Part shown: piece by piece, positions 34,900 through 43,414 of the stretch
How positions within the stretch are numbered: the stretch's first letter is position 1
How the letters are laid out: every line of letters starts with the position of its first letter
Origin: Stagnihabitans lacustris
Lineage (GTDB): Bacteria; Pseudomonadota; Alphaproteobacteria; Rhodobacterales; Rhodobacteraceae
Direction of reading: 5' to 3'
NCBI RefSeq assembly: GCF_025950525.1
Contig: NZ_JAPDGS010000002.1
Coordinates: 310,001-374,000 of the forward strand
Length of the DNA stretch: 64,000 nt
Position numbers and translations under genes: made by a program
The notes under the pieces: model-generated
The model's input: only the letters and a program-made list of their open reading frames with translations
The model's database searches: none
What the model was told of the DNA's origin: nothing

Positions 34900-36551
34900 C
34901 TATTTGGTTTTCCAGTTCCATGGCAGGAGACCCGTCAGGCGTGAGGGTGTTGTGCCCGGTAGTTTGGCGAGGACATCTGCGAGCCAGGCCTGTGGGTCAA
35001 CGTCGTTCATCTTGGCGGTGACGATCAGGGAATACATGAAGGCTGCGCGTTCCCCGCCGCGGGCGGAGCCCGCGAAGAGCCAGGCCTTGCGTCCCAGGGC
35101 CGCGCCGCGCAGGGCGCGCTCTGCCGCGTTGTTCGTGAGACAAATGCGGCCGTCGTCGAGGAACCGGGTGAAGGCCTCCCAGCGGCCAGTTTCCTCGAAC
35201 ATGTAGTTGATCGCCTTGGCGACCGGGTTGTGCTTGGACATGCGGGATCGTTCAGCCTTGAGCCAGTCGTGCAGGTCTTCAACGAGCGGGCGGACCAGGT
35301 CGTGGCGGGCATTGCGGCGTGCCTGGGCATCCAGCCCGTTCGCCATTGGGCTCGGACCAATGGCGCCCAATGGCTCACTCCCGCGCTCGACCTCGAAGAT
35401 GGCATCGAAGCGGTTGACGGCCTCCAGCGCCACAGGCGAGATCTCCTCGGCGACCTTTTTGCCTTTGCGGGCAGTGGCCTTGATGTCGGCAAGCTCGAAG
35501 AACTTGCGCCGGGCATGGGACCAGCACAGCGCGCTGAGCACCGGGGCAGGTTTGTGATCCGCCCTGTAGAGGTCATTGTAGCCGCCGTATGCATCGGCCT
35601 GGAGGATGCCCGTCCAGCCGGCGAGATGCTTGGTCGGATGTTCCTTCCTGCGATCTGTCGAGAAGTAATAGAGCGCCGCCGGTGGCGCCCCGCCCCCGAA
35701 GGGGCGGTCGTCGCGAACATAGGTCCAAAGCCGGGCTGTCGCGGCGCCGCCCTTGGCCAGAAGCGGCACGGTCGTGTCGTCGGCGTGCAGCCGCTTGGCG
35801 GCGAGAACATGGGGGCGGATCAGCGCGTGGATCGGGGCCAGAGCCTCGGCGCATGTGCCCACCTGATCTGCCAGGGTCGAGAGGCTGATCTCGACGCCTT
35901 CCTTGGCAAAACGCTCGGCTTGGCGGTTCAGGGGCAGATGCTGCCCAAACTTCTCGAAGAGGATCGTGGCCAGCAGGTTGGGCCCCGCCCAACCCCGGGG
36001 CGTGGGGTGGAATGGCGCGGGCGGCTGGCTGATCTTCTCACAGTCCCGGCAGGTGAACTTCTCGCGGACGGTCTGGATGACCTTCCACTGCCGGGGAACG
36101 ACCTCCAAGGTCTCGGTGATGTCCTCGCCCATCTTCACGATGCGCCCCGAGCCGCAACAGGTGCAGGCGTTGGGGGCCTCGATCACGACGCGCTCGCGCG
36201 GGAGATGCTCGGGGAAGGGTTTGCGCCCTGGGCGGCGACGCTCAAAGGCCCCGACCACGGATCTCGGCGCTTCCACCCCCGGCTTGACCCCGCCTACGGC
36301 GATGTCCGTCTCCAGGTCTTCGAGCTGCATCGGCCCGCTGCTCGATCAGCCGGGCGCGGCGTTCGGAACTCACGCCCTGCCTGTTCGCGCCGAAGCTTGG
36401 CGATCTCCAGCCGGAGGTGGCGGATCATGTCCTCGGAGGCCGAGATCACGGCGCGGCTCCGCGTCAATTCTTGCTCGGCAGCGGCGGTCCGCGCCTCTGC
36501 AGCCGCGAGGGCGGCACGCAAAAGCACGATCTCTGAAGGGCTCGCAGGCAA
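34900..36551 (-). pseudogene. tnpC: IS66 transposase TnpC, broken by two frameshifts
   Basis: The N-terminal part (36551 to about 36380) carries the leucine-zipper-like EIVLLRAALAAAEARTAAAEQELTRSR. The main part (from 36330) carries the zinc-finger CTCCGSGRI, CRDCEKI and the DDE domain (LHADDTTVPLL, LQADAYGGYNDLY, LCWSHARRKFF, NNAAERALRG). The two parts are in different frames. The linking SSERRARLIEQ is in the third frame. This means one extra base near 36371-36380 and another near 36331-36337, relative to the frame expected for IS66. A sequencing error is possible but would have to occur twice. Confidence 0.88.
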
Positions 36552-36609
36552 GGGGGAGGATTACCATGTCGGGGTGGAATACGCCAATAAAACAAAGGGA
36601 AACGAGCCG

Positions 36610-36960
36610 TTATCCTGCCGATGCAGGCCTCTGCGTCCATCGCGGATTGTGCCAGTCTATGCCTTCCAGGAGATAGCCCAGTTGGGCCGCCGAGACCTGG
36701 ACCGCGGTTCCGTTCTCACTGACGGGCCAGATGAACGTCCCGGCCTCCAGCCGCTTGAGATAAAGCGACATGCCGACCCCGTCGTGCCAAAGCACCTTGA
36801 TCAGATCGCCCTTGCGCCCCCGGAAGCAGAAGATCTCCCCGCCGTGCGGATCACACCCAAGCCCCTGTTGGACCTTCAGCGCGAGGCTGTTCATCCCGCA
36901 CCGCATGTCGGTCGCGCCGCCCGCAATCCAGACCTTTGCTGCCGCCGGAAACGCGATCAT
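36610..36960 (-). CDS. tnpB: IS66 accessory protein TnpB (Orf2-like)
   Basis: A 116-residue intact IS66 TnpB. Its signature is GGATDMRCGMNSLALKVQ, GEIFCFRGRKGDLIKVLWHDGVGM and LYLKRLEAGTFIWP. Its exact role in transposition is not settled, although the protein is required in other IS66 elements. The ATG overlaps the tnpA stop by four bases (ATGA). A 58-base gap separates it from the tnpC start. Confidence 0.92.
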   Translation of the reverse strand: MIAFPAAAKVWIAGGATDMRCGMNSLALKVQQGLGCDPHGGEIFCFRGRKGDLIKVLWHDGVGMSLYLKRLEAGTFIWPVSENGTAVQVSAAQLGYLLEGIDWHNPRWTQRPASAG

Positions 36961-37370
36961 GCCCGATCCAAGACCTGAACGAGGCGCGCCAGAGCCATCG
37001 GGTCGATCGTCACACCGACCGCGAGCTTGCGCCCATTGCCCAGGGTGATCTCGATGCGATCACCACGACCAGCATCCGAACCGAGCGCCGACGGCGGCAC
37101 TGACTTCAGAGCCATCTCCGAGGCGACCTCCACTGCAAGGAATTGGGGCCGCCTGTCGCAGGCAAGCCGCCCGGCCCTGTAATCCCGACGCCACCGCGTC
37201 AATAGAGCCCGCGAGATCCCATGCCGCCGCGCCGTCGCCGAGCACTGCCGAAACCCGCGCAAGCTCTCCTCGACGATCCGAACCTTCTCCGCATCCGTCC
37301 ATTCCCGCCGCCGACCTTTGTCGACGACCGAGAGAACCTCAACCTGTGATCTGAACTTAGAGTCATCCAT
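36957..37370 (-). CDS. tnpA: IS66 accessory protein TnpA (HTH)
   Basis: A 137-residue IS66 TnpA with an N-terminal IS3/IS66-type helix-turn-helix (EWTDAEKVRIVEESL, then TARRHGISRALLTRWRRDYRAG). The C-terminal segment IEITLGNGRKLAVG is conserved in the family. It is intact and starts 61 bases inside the right end of the element. Confidence 0.92.
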   Translation of the reverse strand: MDDSKFRSQVEVLSVVDKGRRREWTDAEKVRIVEESLRGFRQCSATARRHGISRALLTRWRRDYRAGRLACDRRPQFLAVEVASEMALKSVPPSALGSDAGRGDRIEITLGNGRKLAVGVTIDPMALARLVQVLDRA

Positions 37371-37497
37371 AAGGTCAGCGTCTTAGCTGACATCAGCCAA
37401 TGGCATCAGACGGCCGGAACCGGAGGCTTACGCAAAGCCGGTCAAGGGGGCCAGTCTGTTGCTGCTTCGCCTGCCTGCCCCCAAGGTCCCCGACGCG

Positions 37498-37549
37498 CAA
37501 AAGCAAAACCCCGGGCGGCCGACCTGGCCTGTCCCGGGGCTTGGGGTTT
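37498..37549 (-). terminator. Rho-independent terminator for the PAS/MCP-tip gene
   Basis: Stem CCCCGGG (37509-37515) / CCCGGGG (37533-37539), with a further possible outer AAACCCC / GGGGTTT pairing. On the minus strand it is followed by the U-rich TTTTGCTTTTG. It ends transcription leftward before the IS. Confidence 0.75.
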
Positions 37550-37577
37550 GACCCCCGGCCTGGATCCGATCGTATGG

Positions 37578-38234
37578 TCAGCCCGCCTTCAACAAGTCCT
37601 GCAACTCGCCCGTCACATCGGCGATCTTTTCGGCCAGGACCGAAGTTTCCTCGGCCAGGCGCGACACCTCATGCGCGACAAAGCCAAAGCTGGCGCCGAA
37701 TTGGCCAGCGCGCCCGGCCTCGAGCCTGGCATTGATGGCCAGAATCCGCAGGGTGCGCAAAACCTCTACGATTGGGACGGTATTGCCCAAAAGCGCGCGC
37801 GCCTTTTGCGAAATCGCCGCCAGCATCTGGATGTTGTGCAGCTCGGCCAACCGTGCGCGGTCGGCGTCGATCACCGCGCCTTCAAGATACAAAAGCTCGT
37901 CGCCCTGATAGACCCCGCCGCCGATTTCCTGCACCCAGATGGCAGAGCCATCGGGCCGGATGATCCGGTAATCCACGTTCCAATTGCCCTTCTCCGCCAA
38001 GGCGGCATCGACCGCGTCATAGACCGATTGCAGGTCTTCGGGATGGGTCTGCGACGTATAGGACCGCCCGGCGCCGGTGAAGGCCTGGGGGTCATGTCCG
38101 GTCAGGCGGCGCACTTCGCCCGCCATGAACATCATCGTGTAATCCTTGTCGTTCCGACAGCGATACAGAAACCCGTTCATCCGGTTCACGATGGAGTGGA
38201 TGATCTCCAGCTCTGGAATCGAATCGTCCAACAT
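37578..38234 (-). CDS. Soluble PAS-domain protein with an MCP-like signalling tip
   Basis: A 218-residue protein without membrane helices. Residues ~15-125 form a PAS_3-type sensor (FLYRCRNDKDYTMMFMAGEVRRLTGHDP, then NVDYRIIRPDGSAIWVQEIGGGVY). The C-terminal helix pair (TLRILAINARLEAGRAGQFGASFGFVAHEVSRLAEETSVLAEKI) matches the hairpin tip of chemoreceptors, the part that contacts CheA and CheW. Methylation helices are missing. It could couple a cytoplasmic signal to motility. A CtrA-like box lies 45 bases upstream. AGGTGTGACGC precedes the ATG. Confidence 0.82.
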   Translation of the reverse strand: MLDDSIPELEIIHSIVNRMNGFLYRCRNDKDYTMMFMAGEVRRLTGHDPQAFTGAGRSYTSQTHPEDLQSVYDAVDAALAEKGNWNVDYRIIRPDGSAIWVQEIGGGVYQGDELLYLEGAVIDADRARLAELHNIQMLAAISQKARALLGNTVPIVEVLRTLRILAINARLEAGRAGQFGASFGFVAHEVSRLAEETSVLAEKIADVTGELQDLLKAG

Positions 38235-38278
38235 GCGTCACACCTTCTGCTGCGCGTCCCAGACTAGCCGCCAAGGTG

Positions 38279-38293
38279 TTAACCAAGACCTAA
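38279..38293 (-). promoter_or_regulatory. CtrA-like box upstream of the PAS/MCP-tip gene
   Basis: On the minus strand TTAG-GTCTTGG-TTAA; on the plus strand TTAACC-N-type half-site followed by CTAA. One mismatch from TTAA-N7-TTAA. It overlaps the stop codon of the upstream gene ending at 38290. Confidence 0.55.
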
Positions 38294-38901
38294 GCGCGAA
38301 GCGATATCCGCGCCGCCAGACGCAAGGCCTGGATCGGGTCCGGGCTAAAGGTGGGCAGGATCGGATCATAGGCGGCGCGGATCAGGGCGGCGACATCGGG
38401 CGACAACACCGTCACCCCTGCCGTCCGCGCCAGAAAGGCCGGCGCATCCGGCCCCCACAGCAGGATCATCCGCGCGGCCTCGGACAGGGCAAGGTCTTCG
38501 GCCGGCAGGTCCGCCAGCGCGCCCCCCATGCACAGAAAGGTGAAACAGGCCCGGATTGCGCCCTGATCGTCAAAACGGAACAGGCGGTAGTGATGTGCGC
38601 CCTCGGCGGCCAGGCGCGCACATAGCGGCGCAAGGTCGGGCACCAGCCGGTCCAGGTTCGGAACCTGCGGCAGCTCTGTCCAATCGCGGAAGAAAAACAC
38701 CATCAGATTGGCGCCCAGCTCGGGATCGGTCTCGGCCATCTTGTGACCGGCCAGCGTCACCACGGCCTCGATGGCACCCTTGACGACGGCCAGCGTGGCA
38801 TCTTCGACACCAAAGACCACCGGCACGATGGGCCGCCCCCAGCGCGCAAAACGAAAGCCCGCGGGATGGGTGAAGGCTTGGGTGATCGTGTCGGGCGTCA
38901 T
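38290..38901 (-). CDS. Hypothetical protein, conserved-type, function unknown
   Basis: A 203-residue soluble protein that I do not recognise by function. Notable segments are RWGRPIVPVVFGVEDATLAVVKGAIE, NLMVFFFRDWTELPQVP, AHHYRLFRFDDQGAIRACFTFLCMGG and YDPILPTFSPDPIQALRLAARISLR. Its ATG overlaps the stop of the isochorismatase-type gene (ATGA), and its frame continues upstream only as a shadow of that gene. It is the last gene of a DUF1993-hydrolase-unknown operon. Confidence 0.8.
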   Translation of the reverse strand: MTPDTITQAFTHPAGFRFARWGRPIVPVVFGVEDATLAVVKGAIEAVVTLAGHKMAETDPELGANLMVFFFRDWTELPQVPNLDRLVPDLAPLCARLAAEGAHHYRLFRFDDQGAIRACFTFLCMGGALADLPAEDLALSEAARMILLWGPDAPAFLARTAGVTVLSPDVAALIRAAYDPILPTFSPDPIQALRLAARISLRA

Positions 38902-39431
38902 GGCAGGGACAGGATTTCTTCGGAGGTGGCAGCCCGGGCAAAGCTGCGCAGATTGGCCAGGCTCATATCCAGAACGGCTTGCGGAGGGAAGACCCGGCCG
39001 TCCTGCGCCCGGCGTGGAAAGCAGACCAGCGCATCCGTGACCAGCGTGACCGCGAAGCCCAGGTTCCCCGCCATGCGTGCGGTGCTTTCGACGCACATGT
39101 TCGCCTCGCCGCCGCAGATCAGCAGGGGGCCGGACAGCCGCTCGGCCAGGTCCGTGCCGATAAAGGCCGAGGAGCCGCGTTTCACCACGATCTCTTCGCC
39201 GGGCAGGGGCGTGACCTCTGCCATGGCCGCGCAAAGCGGGTTCAAGGGGTGAAAGCCGTCGGCAGGATCATCGCCGTGGTGGTGGACATGGATCACGCGC
39301 CAGCCCCGGGCCCGCGCATGATCCAGAAGTCGCCCCGCCACAGTGGGGGCCGCGTCATTGGCCCAAGGCCAGTCGACAGAGCGTTCGGCGCGCATGGCCT
39401 CTTGCAGGTCGATGACGATCAGCGTCCGCAC
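38898..39431 (-). CDS. Cysteine hydrolase of the isochorismatase family
   Basis: A 177-residue alpha/beta hydrolase. The catalytic triad of the family is visible: Asp in LIVIDLQEAM, Lys in EIVVKRGSSAF, and the nucleophile Cys in GGEANMCVESTARMAGNLGF. Substrate cannot be told (nicotinamidase-like, amidase and isochorismatase activities all occur). A GTG start at 39431 follows the upstream DUF1993 stop by one base; the longer frame reads back into that gene. The stop overlaps the next start. Confidence 0.87.
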   Translation of the reverse strand: MRTLIVIDLQEAMRAERSVDWPWANDAAPTVAGRLLDHARARGWRVIHVHHHGDDPADGFHPLNPLCAAMAEVTPLPGEEIVVKRGSSAFIGTDLAERLSGPLLICGGEANMCVESTARMAGNLGFAVTLVTDALVCFPRRAQDGRVFPPQAVLDMSLANLRSFARAATSEEILSLP

Positions 39432-39432
39432 C

Positions 39433-39921
39433 TCAGCCCCCCAGGAAATCGACCTTGCCGATCTCGACCCCATTGCCGCGCAGGATGTTATAGGCGGTGG
39501 TCAGGTGGAAGTAGAAATTCGGCACGGCGTAAGAGTTCAGGTAGAAGGGCGCGGCGAAGGTCAACTCGCGAGGGCCGGCCTTGACGGTGATCGTCTTGGC
39601 CTCGGCGCCGTCAAAGGCCGCTTCGGGGATCGACTGGATGAAGGCCAGGGTCCGTGCGATGCGGTCTTGCAGCTCGGCCAGCGTGCGTTCGGTATCGGCA
39701 AAGGGCGGGACCTCGACCCCGGCCAGCCGCGCCGAGGCGCCCTTGGCATGGTCGGTCGCGATGCAGATTTGCCGCCACAGCGGGAACATGTCGGCGATCA
39801 GACGCAATTCGCCCAGAACCTCGGGCTTGATCTTCTTGGCCTCTTCATGGGCTCGCGCCTTGCCGAGGATGGCAGAAAAAGCGGTCAGCGAATGGACAAA
39901 GGCGGGGACGGGCGATTGCAT
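39433..39921 (-). CDS. DUF1993 family protein
   Basis: A 162-residue protein of the DUF1993 family (four-helix, DinB-like). Conserved parts are MFPLWRQICIATDHAKGASARLAG, FADTERTLAELQDRIARTLAFI and FYLNSYAVPNFYFHLTTAYNILRGNGVEIGK, the last with the His typical of the family. Biochemical role is unknown. The ATG at 39921 has AGGAGG upstream; the longer frame starting at 39990 lies in the repeat zone. It heads a three-gene operon. Confidence 0.88.
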   Translation of the reverse strand: MQSPVPAFVHSLTAFSAILGKARAHEEAKKIKPEVLGELRLIADMFPLWRQICIATDHAKGASARLAGVEVPPFADTERTLAELQDRIARTLAFIQSIPEAAFDGAEAKTITVKAGPRELTFAAPFYLNSYAVPNFYFHLTTAYNILRGNGVEIGKVDFLGG

Positions 39922-39988
39922 GGGGGCTCCTCCTGGGGATGGTCGCAGGATGAGGATATTTCGCCGTATGGCAAGGGCTGCCTTGTCC

Positions 39989-40072
39989 ATTCATCTTTTC
40001 AAAAATATCCCCGCCGGAGGCTCTTGCTTTCAAAAGCCCTTTCGGCGGGGATATTTGGGCCAGTATCAAAGC
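39989..40072. repeat. Inverted pair of dispersed repeat cores (copies G1 and G2)
   Basis: Two cores face away from each other. G1 on the minus strand (CGGGGATATTTTTGAAAAG, then ATGAATG; 39989-40016) is nearly identical to copy B. G2 on the plus strand (CGGCGGGGATATTTGGGCC, then AGTATCAAAGC; 40043-40072) is the other subtype. Together they make a perfect 14-bp inverted repeat, 40003-40016 and 40043-40056, with a smaller GGCT/AGCC hairpin between. The structure lies between the argF 3' end and the DUF1993 start. Confidence 0.75.
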
Positions 40073-40999
<927 letters not shown>

Positions 41000-41026
41000 G
41001 TCACACGTGATTTTTGGTGGAGCCCG

Positions 41027-41079
41027 CCGGGGGCTGTCTGCCCCCGGACCCCCGAGAGATATTTACGCCAGTATGAAAG
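41027..41079 (+). repeat. Dispersed hairpin/core repeat, copy F, between argD and argF
   Basis: Hairpin CCGGGGG / CCCCCGG with loop CTGTCTG (41027-41047), GGACCCCC, then core GAGAGATATTTACGCC with an AGTATGAAAG end (41054-41079). Loop and core match copy E. It points against argD-argF transcription. Confidence 0.75.
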
Positions 41080-41143
41080 AGCGGGCTCGCAGGCCAGAGC
41101 GATGCGCGCGTTCGGTTGACGCGTGTTGGGGGGCTTGGTGCAC

Positions 41144-42313
41144 TTACGCCTCCAGGCTTTGGGCTGCGGCTTCAAGCCGGGTCAGTGCCTCGGCGATATC
41201 GGCGTCCGGGATGTTCAAGGGCGGCAGCAGGCGGATGACATTGTCGGCCGCGGGCACGGTCAGCAGGTGCTGGGCATAGCCGGCCTTCACGATATCGGTG
41301 TTGGTGGCCTTGCATTTCAGACCCAGGATCAGGCCCTCGCCGCGGACGGCTTCGAAAAGCTTGGGGTGGGAGGCCACAAGGCTTTCCAACCCCTGGCGGA
41401 ACAGGGCGGCCTTGCGGCCCACCTCGGCCAGGAAGGCGTCGTCGGCCACGATTTCCATCACCTTGGCGCCGACCGCGCAGGCCAGGGGGTTGCCGCCATA
41501 GGTGGAGCCATGGCTGCCCGCGACCATGCCCAACGCGGCCTCTTCGGTGGCCAGCACCGCGCCAAGCGGGAAGCCGCCGCCGATGCCCTTGGCCACCATC
41601 ATGATATCAGGCGTGATGCCCGCCCATTCATGGGCGAACAGCTTGCCGGTGCGGCCGACGCCGCATTGGACCTCGTCGAAAATCAACAGCGCGCCGTGTT
41701 GGTCGCACAGGTCGCGCAGGCCCTTCAGGCACTGGTCGGGGACCTTGCGGATGCCGCCCTCGCCCTGGATCGGTTCGATGATGACCGCACAGGTCTGGTC
41801 GGTGATCGCGGCGCGGATCGCGTCGTGATCGGCCCATTTCAGCTGGGTGAAGCCGGGCATCAGCGGGCCATAGCCCTTGGTCATCTTTTCCGACCCTGCC
41901 GCCGCGATGGCGCCGGTGGAACGGCCATGGAAGGCGCCCTCGAAGGCGATGATCTCGCTCCGGGGCGCGCCCTTTTCGTAATGGTATTTCCGGGCCATCT
42001 TGATGGCGAGTTCCGCCGCCTCGGTGCCGGAGTTGGTGAAGAAGACCGTGTCGGCAAAGGTCTTGTCGACCAGCATTTCGGCCAGCCGCTCTTGTTCCGG
42101 GATCGTATACAGGTTGGACACGTGCCAGATCTTGTTCGCCTGTTCGGTCAGGGCGGCGATCAGGGCCGGGTTGGCGTGACCCAGCGCATTGACCGCGATC
42201 CCGGCGCCCAGGTCCAGGTATCGTGTCCCCTCTGCGGTGATGGCCCAGGCGCCCTCGCCCTTCACAAAGGCCAGGGGGGCGCGGTTATAGGTCGGCAGAA
42301 CAGCAGAGATCAT
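41144..42313 (-). CDS. argD: Acetylornithine / succinyldiaminopimelate aminotransferase
   Basis: A 389-residue class III PLP aminotransferase of arginine (and possibly lysine) synthesis. Landmarks are NSGTEAAELAIKMARKYH, FEGAFHGRSTGAIAAAGSEK, FDEVQCGVGRTGKLFAHE and the PLP-lysine context MVAKGIGGGFPLGAV. Length is usual. It is transcribed first, with argF downstream on the same strand. Confidence 0.95.
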   Translation of the reverse strand: MISAVLPTYNRAPLAFVKGEGAWAITAEGTRYLDLGAGIAVNALGHANPALIAALTEQANKIWHVSNLYTIPEQERLAEMLVDKTFADTVFFTNSGTEAAELAIKMARKYHYEKGAPRSEIIAFEGAFHGRSTGAIAAAGSEKMTKGYGPLMPGFTQLKWADHDAIRAAITDQTCAVIIEPIQGEGGIRKVPDQCLKGLRDLCDQHGALLIFDEVQCGVGRTGKLFAHEWAGITPDIMMVAKGIGGGFPLGAVLATEEAALGMVAGSHGSTYGGNPLACAVGAKVMEIVADDAFLAEVGRKAALFRQGLESLVASHPKLFEAVRGEGLILGLKCKATNTDIVKAGYAQHLLTVPAADNVIRLLPPLNIPDADIAEALTRLEAAAQSLEA

Positions 42314-42572
42314 GGGACTTTACCTCGCAAGAAGCCCAAGGGGTGCCAAGGAATGGCGGGAAGGTCAACGATGTATCAGGAGGATATGACGGGAGCGTCA
42401 CGCAAAAGCGTGTCAGCGTCGCAGGGAAAGGGTGCGGGTCACGGTCATGGGGCAGGGCATAGGGCGCGCGCCGCGACCTGTAAAGCAAAATCCGCCTTGA
42501 TCTTGCCCCCGAATGGCCTTTCCCTTTGCGCGAACGGCCCTTAGGGAGGGTCAACCTTGGAAAGGGCAGGGC

Positions 42573-43355
42573 ATGGCGGTGGATGTGAAGAAAAAGGCCG
42601 ATCCAGAGCGGCTTTTGTCGTGCCGCAAGCTGCCGATCCGCTATCTGTTCATTCCCAAATGCGGCTGCACCTTTGTCAAGAACCTGATCTGGCGGCTGGA
42701 TCACGGCCAGACCTTCCACAATCCCAAGCGCATCCATGACGTGATGGAGGATTTCGCCCGCGCCTCGGCCTTTGGCCTGGACGAAGACGCGATCCGCGCC
42801 GAAGAGCACGCCTTTACCATCCTGCGCAACCCGGTCGACCGGTTCCTGTCGCTGTATTTCGACAAGGTCGTGGGGTCGGGCTGGACGAAATATGTGCCTT
42901 TGCGCGCGACTTTGCAGAAACACGGGCTGAACGTCGAGGCCGCCACGCCCGAAGAGCATCGCCGCAACTGCATGATCATGATCGACTGGCTGGAAGTGAA
43001 CCTGACCGGCGAAAATGACCTCCCGCGTGAGGCGCATTGGACCCCGCAATGGTATCGCGGCGACATCATGAAGGGCTTTGACCTGAAGCTTCTGACCTTG
43101 AGCAATCTGGATGGGCGGCTGGAGATGCTCTTGCGCGACCTGGTGCCCGAAATCGGCGCGGTCATGGCCGAGATGGAGCGCTATGCGACGAATTCTAAAG
43201 ACAAGAAGGACGCCGTGCTGGACAACAAGGTCAAGTCGCGCATCAATCAGGTCTATCGCCGCGACCGGGAAATCTTTGAAAAGCTTAAGGATATCTGGCG
43301 CGACACCAAGCCTGACAGGATGCAGGACATTCCCCGCGCTTCTGCCGTTCTTTAA
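42573..43355 (+). CDS. Sulfotransferase-family protein
   Basis: A 260-residue protein of the sulfotransferase-2-like family. The 5'-phosphosulfate loop is YLFIPKCGCTFVKNLIWRL, with Lys-Cys-Gly-Cys-Thr in place of the commoner K-x-A-S-T. The 3'-phosphate site is FTILRNPVDRFLSLYFDKV. It is therefore predicted to move sulfate from PAPS to a glycan or other acceptor. The acceptor is unknown. The start MAVDVKKK is chosen over an in-frame ATG at 42513 in the leader. The RTX-repeat gene follows. Confidence 0.82.
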   Translation: MAVDVKKKADPERLLSCRKLPIRYLFIPKCGCTFVKNLIWRLDHGQTFHNPKRIHDVMEDFARASAFGLDEDAIRAEEHAFTILRNPVDRFLSLYFDKVVGSGWTKYVPLRATLQKHGLNVEAATPEEHRRNCMIMIDWLEVNLTGENDLPREAHWTPQWYRGDIMKGFDLKLLTLSNLDGRLEMLLRDLVPEIGAVMAEMERYATNSKDKKDAVLDNKVKSRINQVYRRDREIFEKLKDIWRDTKPDRMQDIPRASAVL

Positions 43356-43358
43356 CGA

Positions 43359-43373
43359 TTAGGGGAATGTTAG
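43359..43373 (+). promoter_or_regulatory. Weak CtrA-like box upstream of the RTX-repeat gene
   Basis: TTAG-GGGAATG-TTAG, two mismatches from consensus, with an additional TTAA a few bases upstream (43352-43355). It ends about 42 bases before the TTG start at 43415. The weakest of the five boxes. Confidence 0.35.
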
Positions 43374-43414
43374 GGGCAAAGGGCTAACCTGAACCTGGGT
43401 AGTAAGGTGAGGGT

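Larger units (their letters stand above)
34876..37431. mobile_element. IS66-family insertion sequence with damaged transposase
   Basis: The ends are GTAAGCCTCCGGT at 34876 and the same sequence inverted, ending at 37431. The terminal repeats match at about 19 of 22 positions. The GTAA start and the tnpA-tnpB-tnpC gene order are those of the IS66 family. The eight flanking bases differ (GACGAACT on the left, GCAAAGCC on the right), so there is no intact target duplication. tnpC has two frameshifts, so the copy is probably unable to move itself. Confidence 0.93.
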
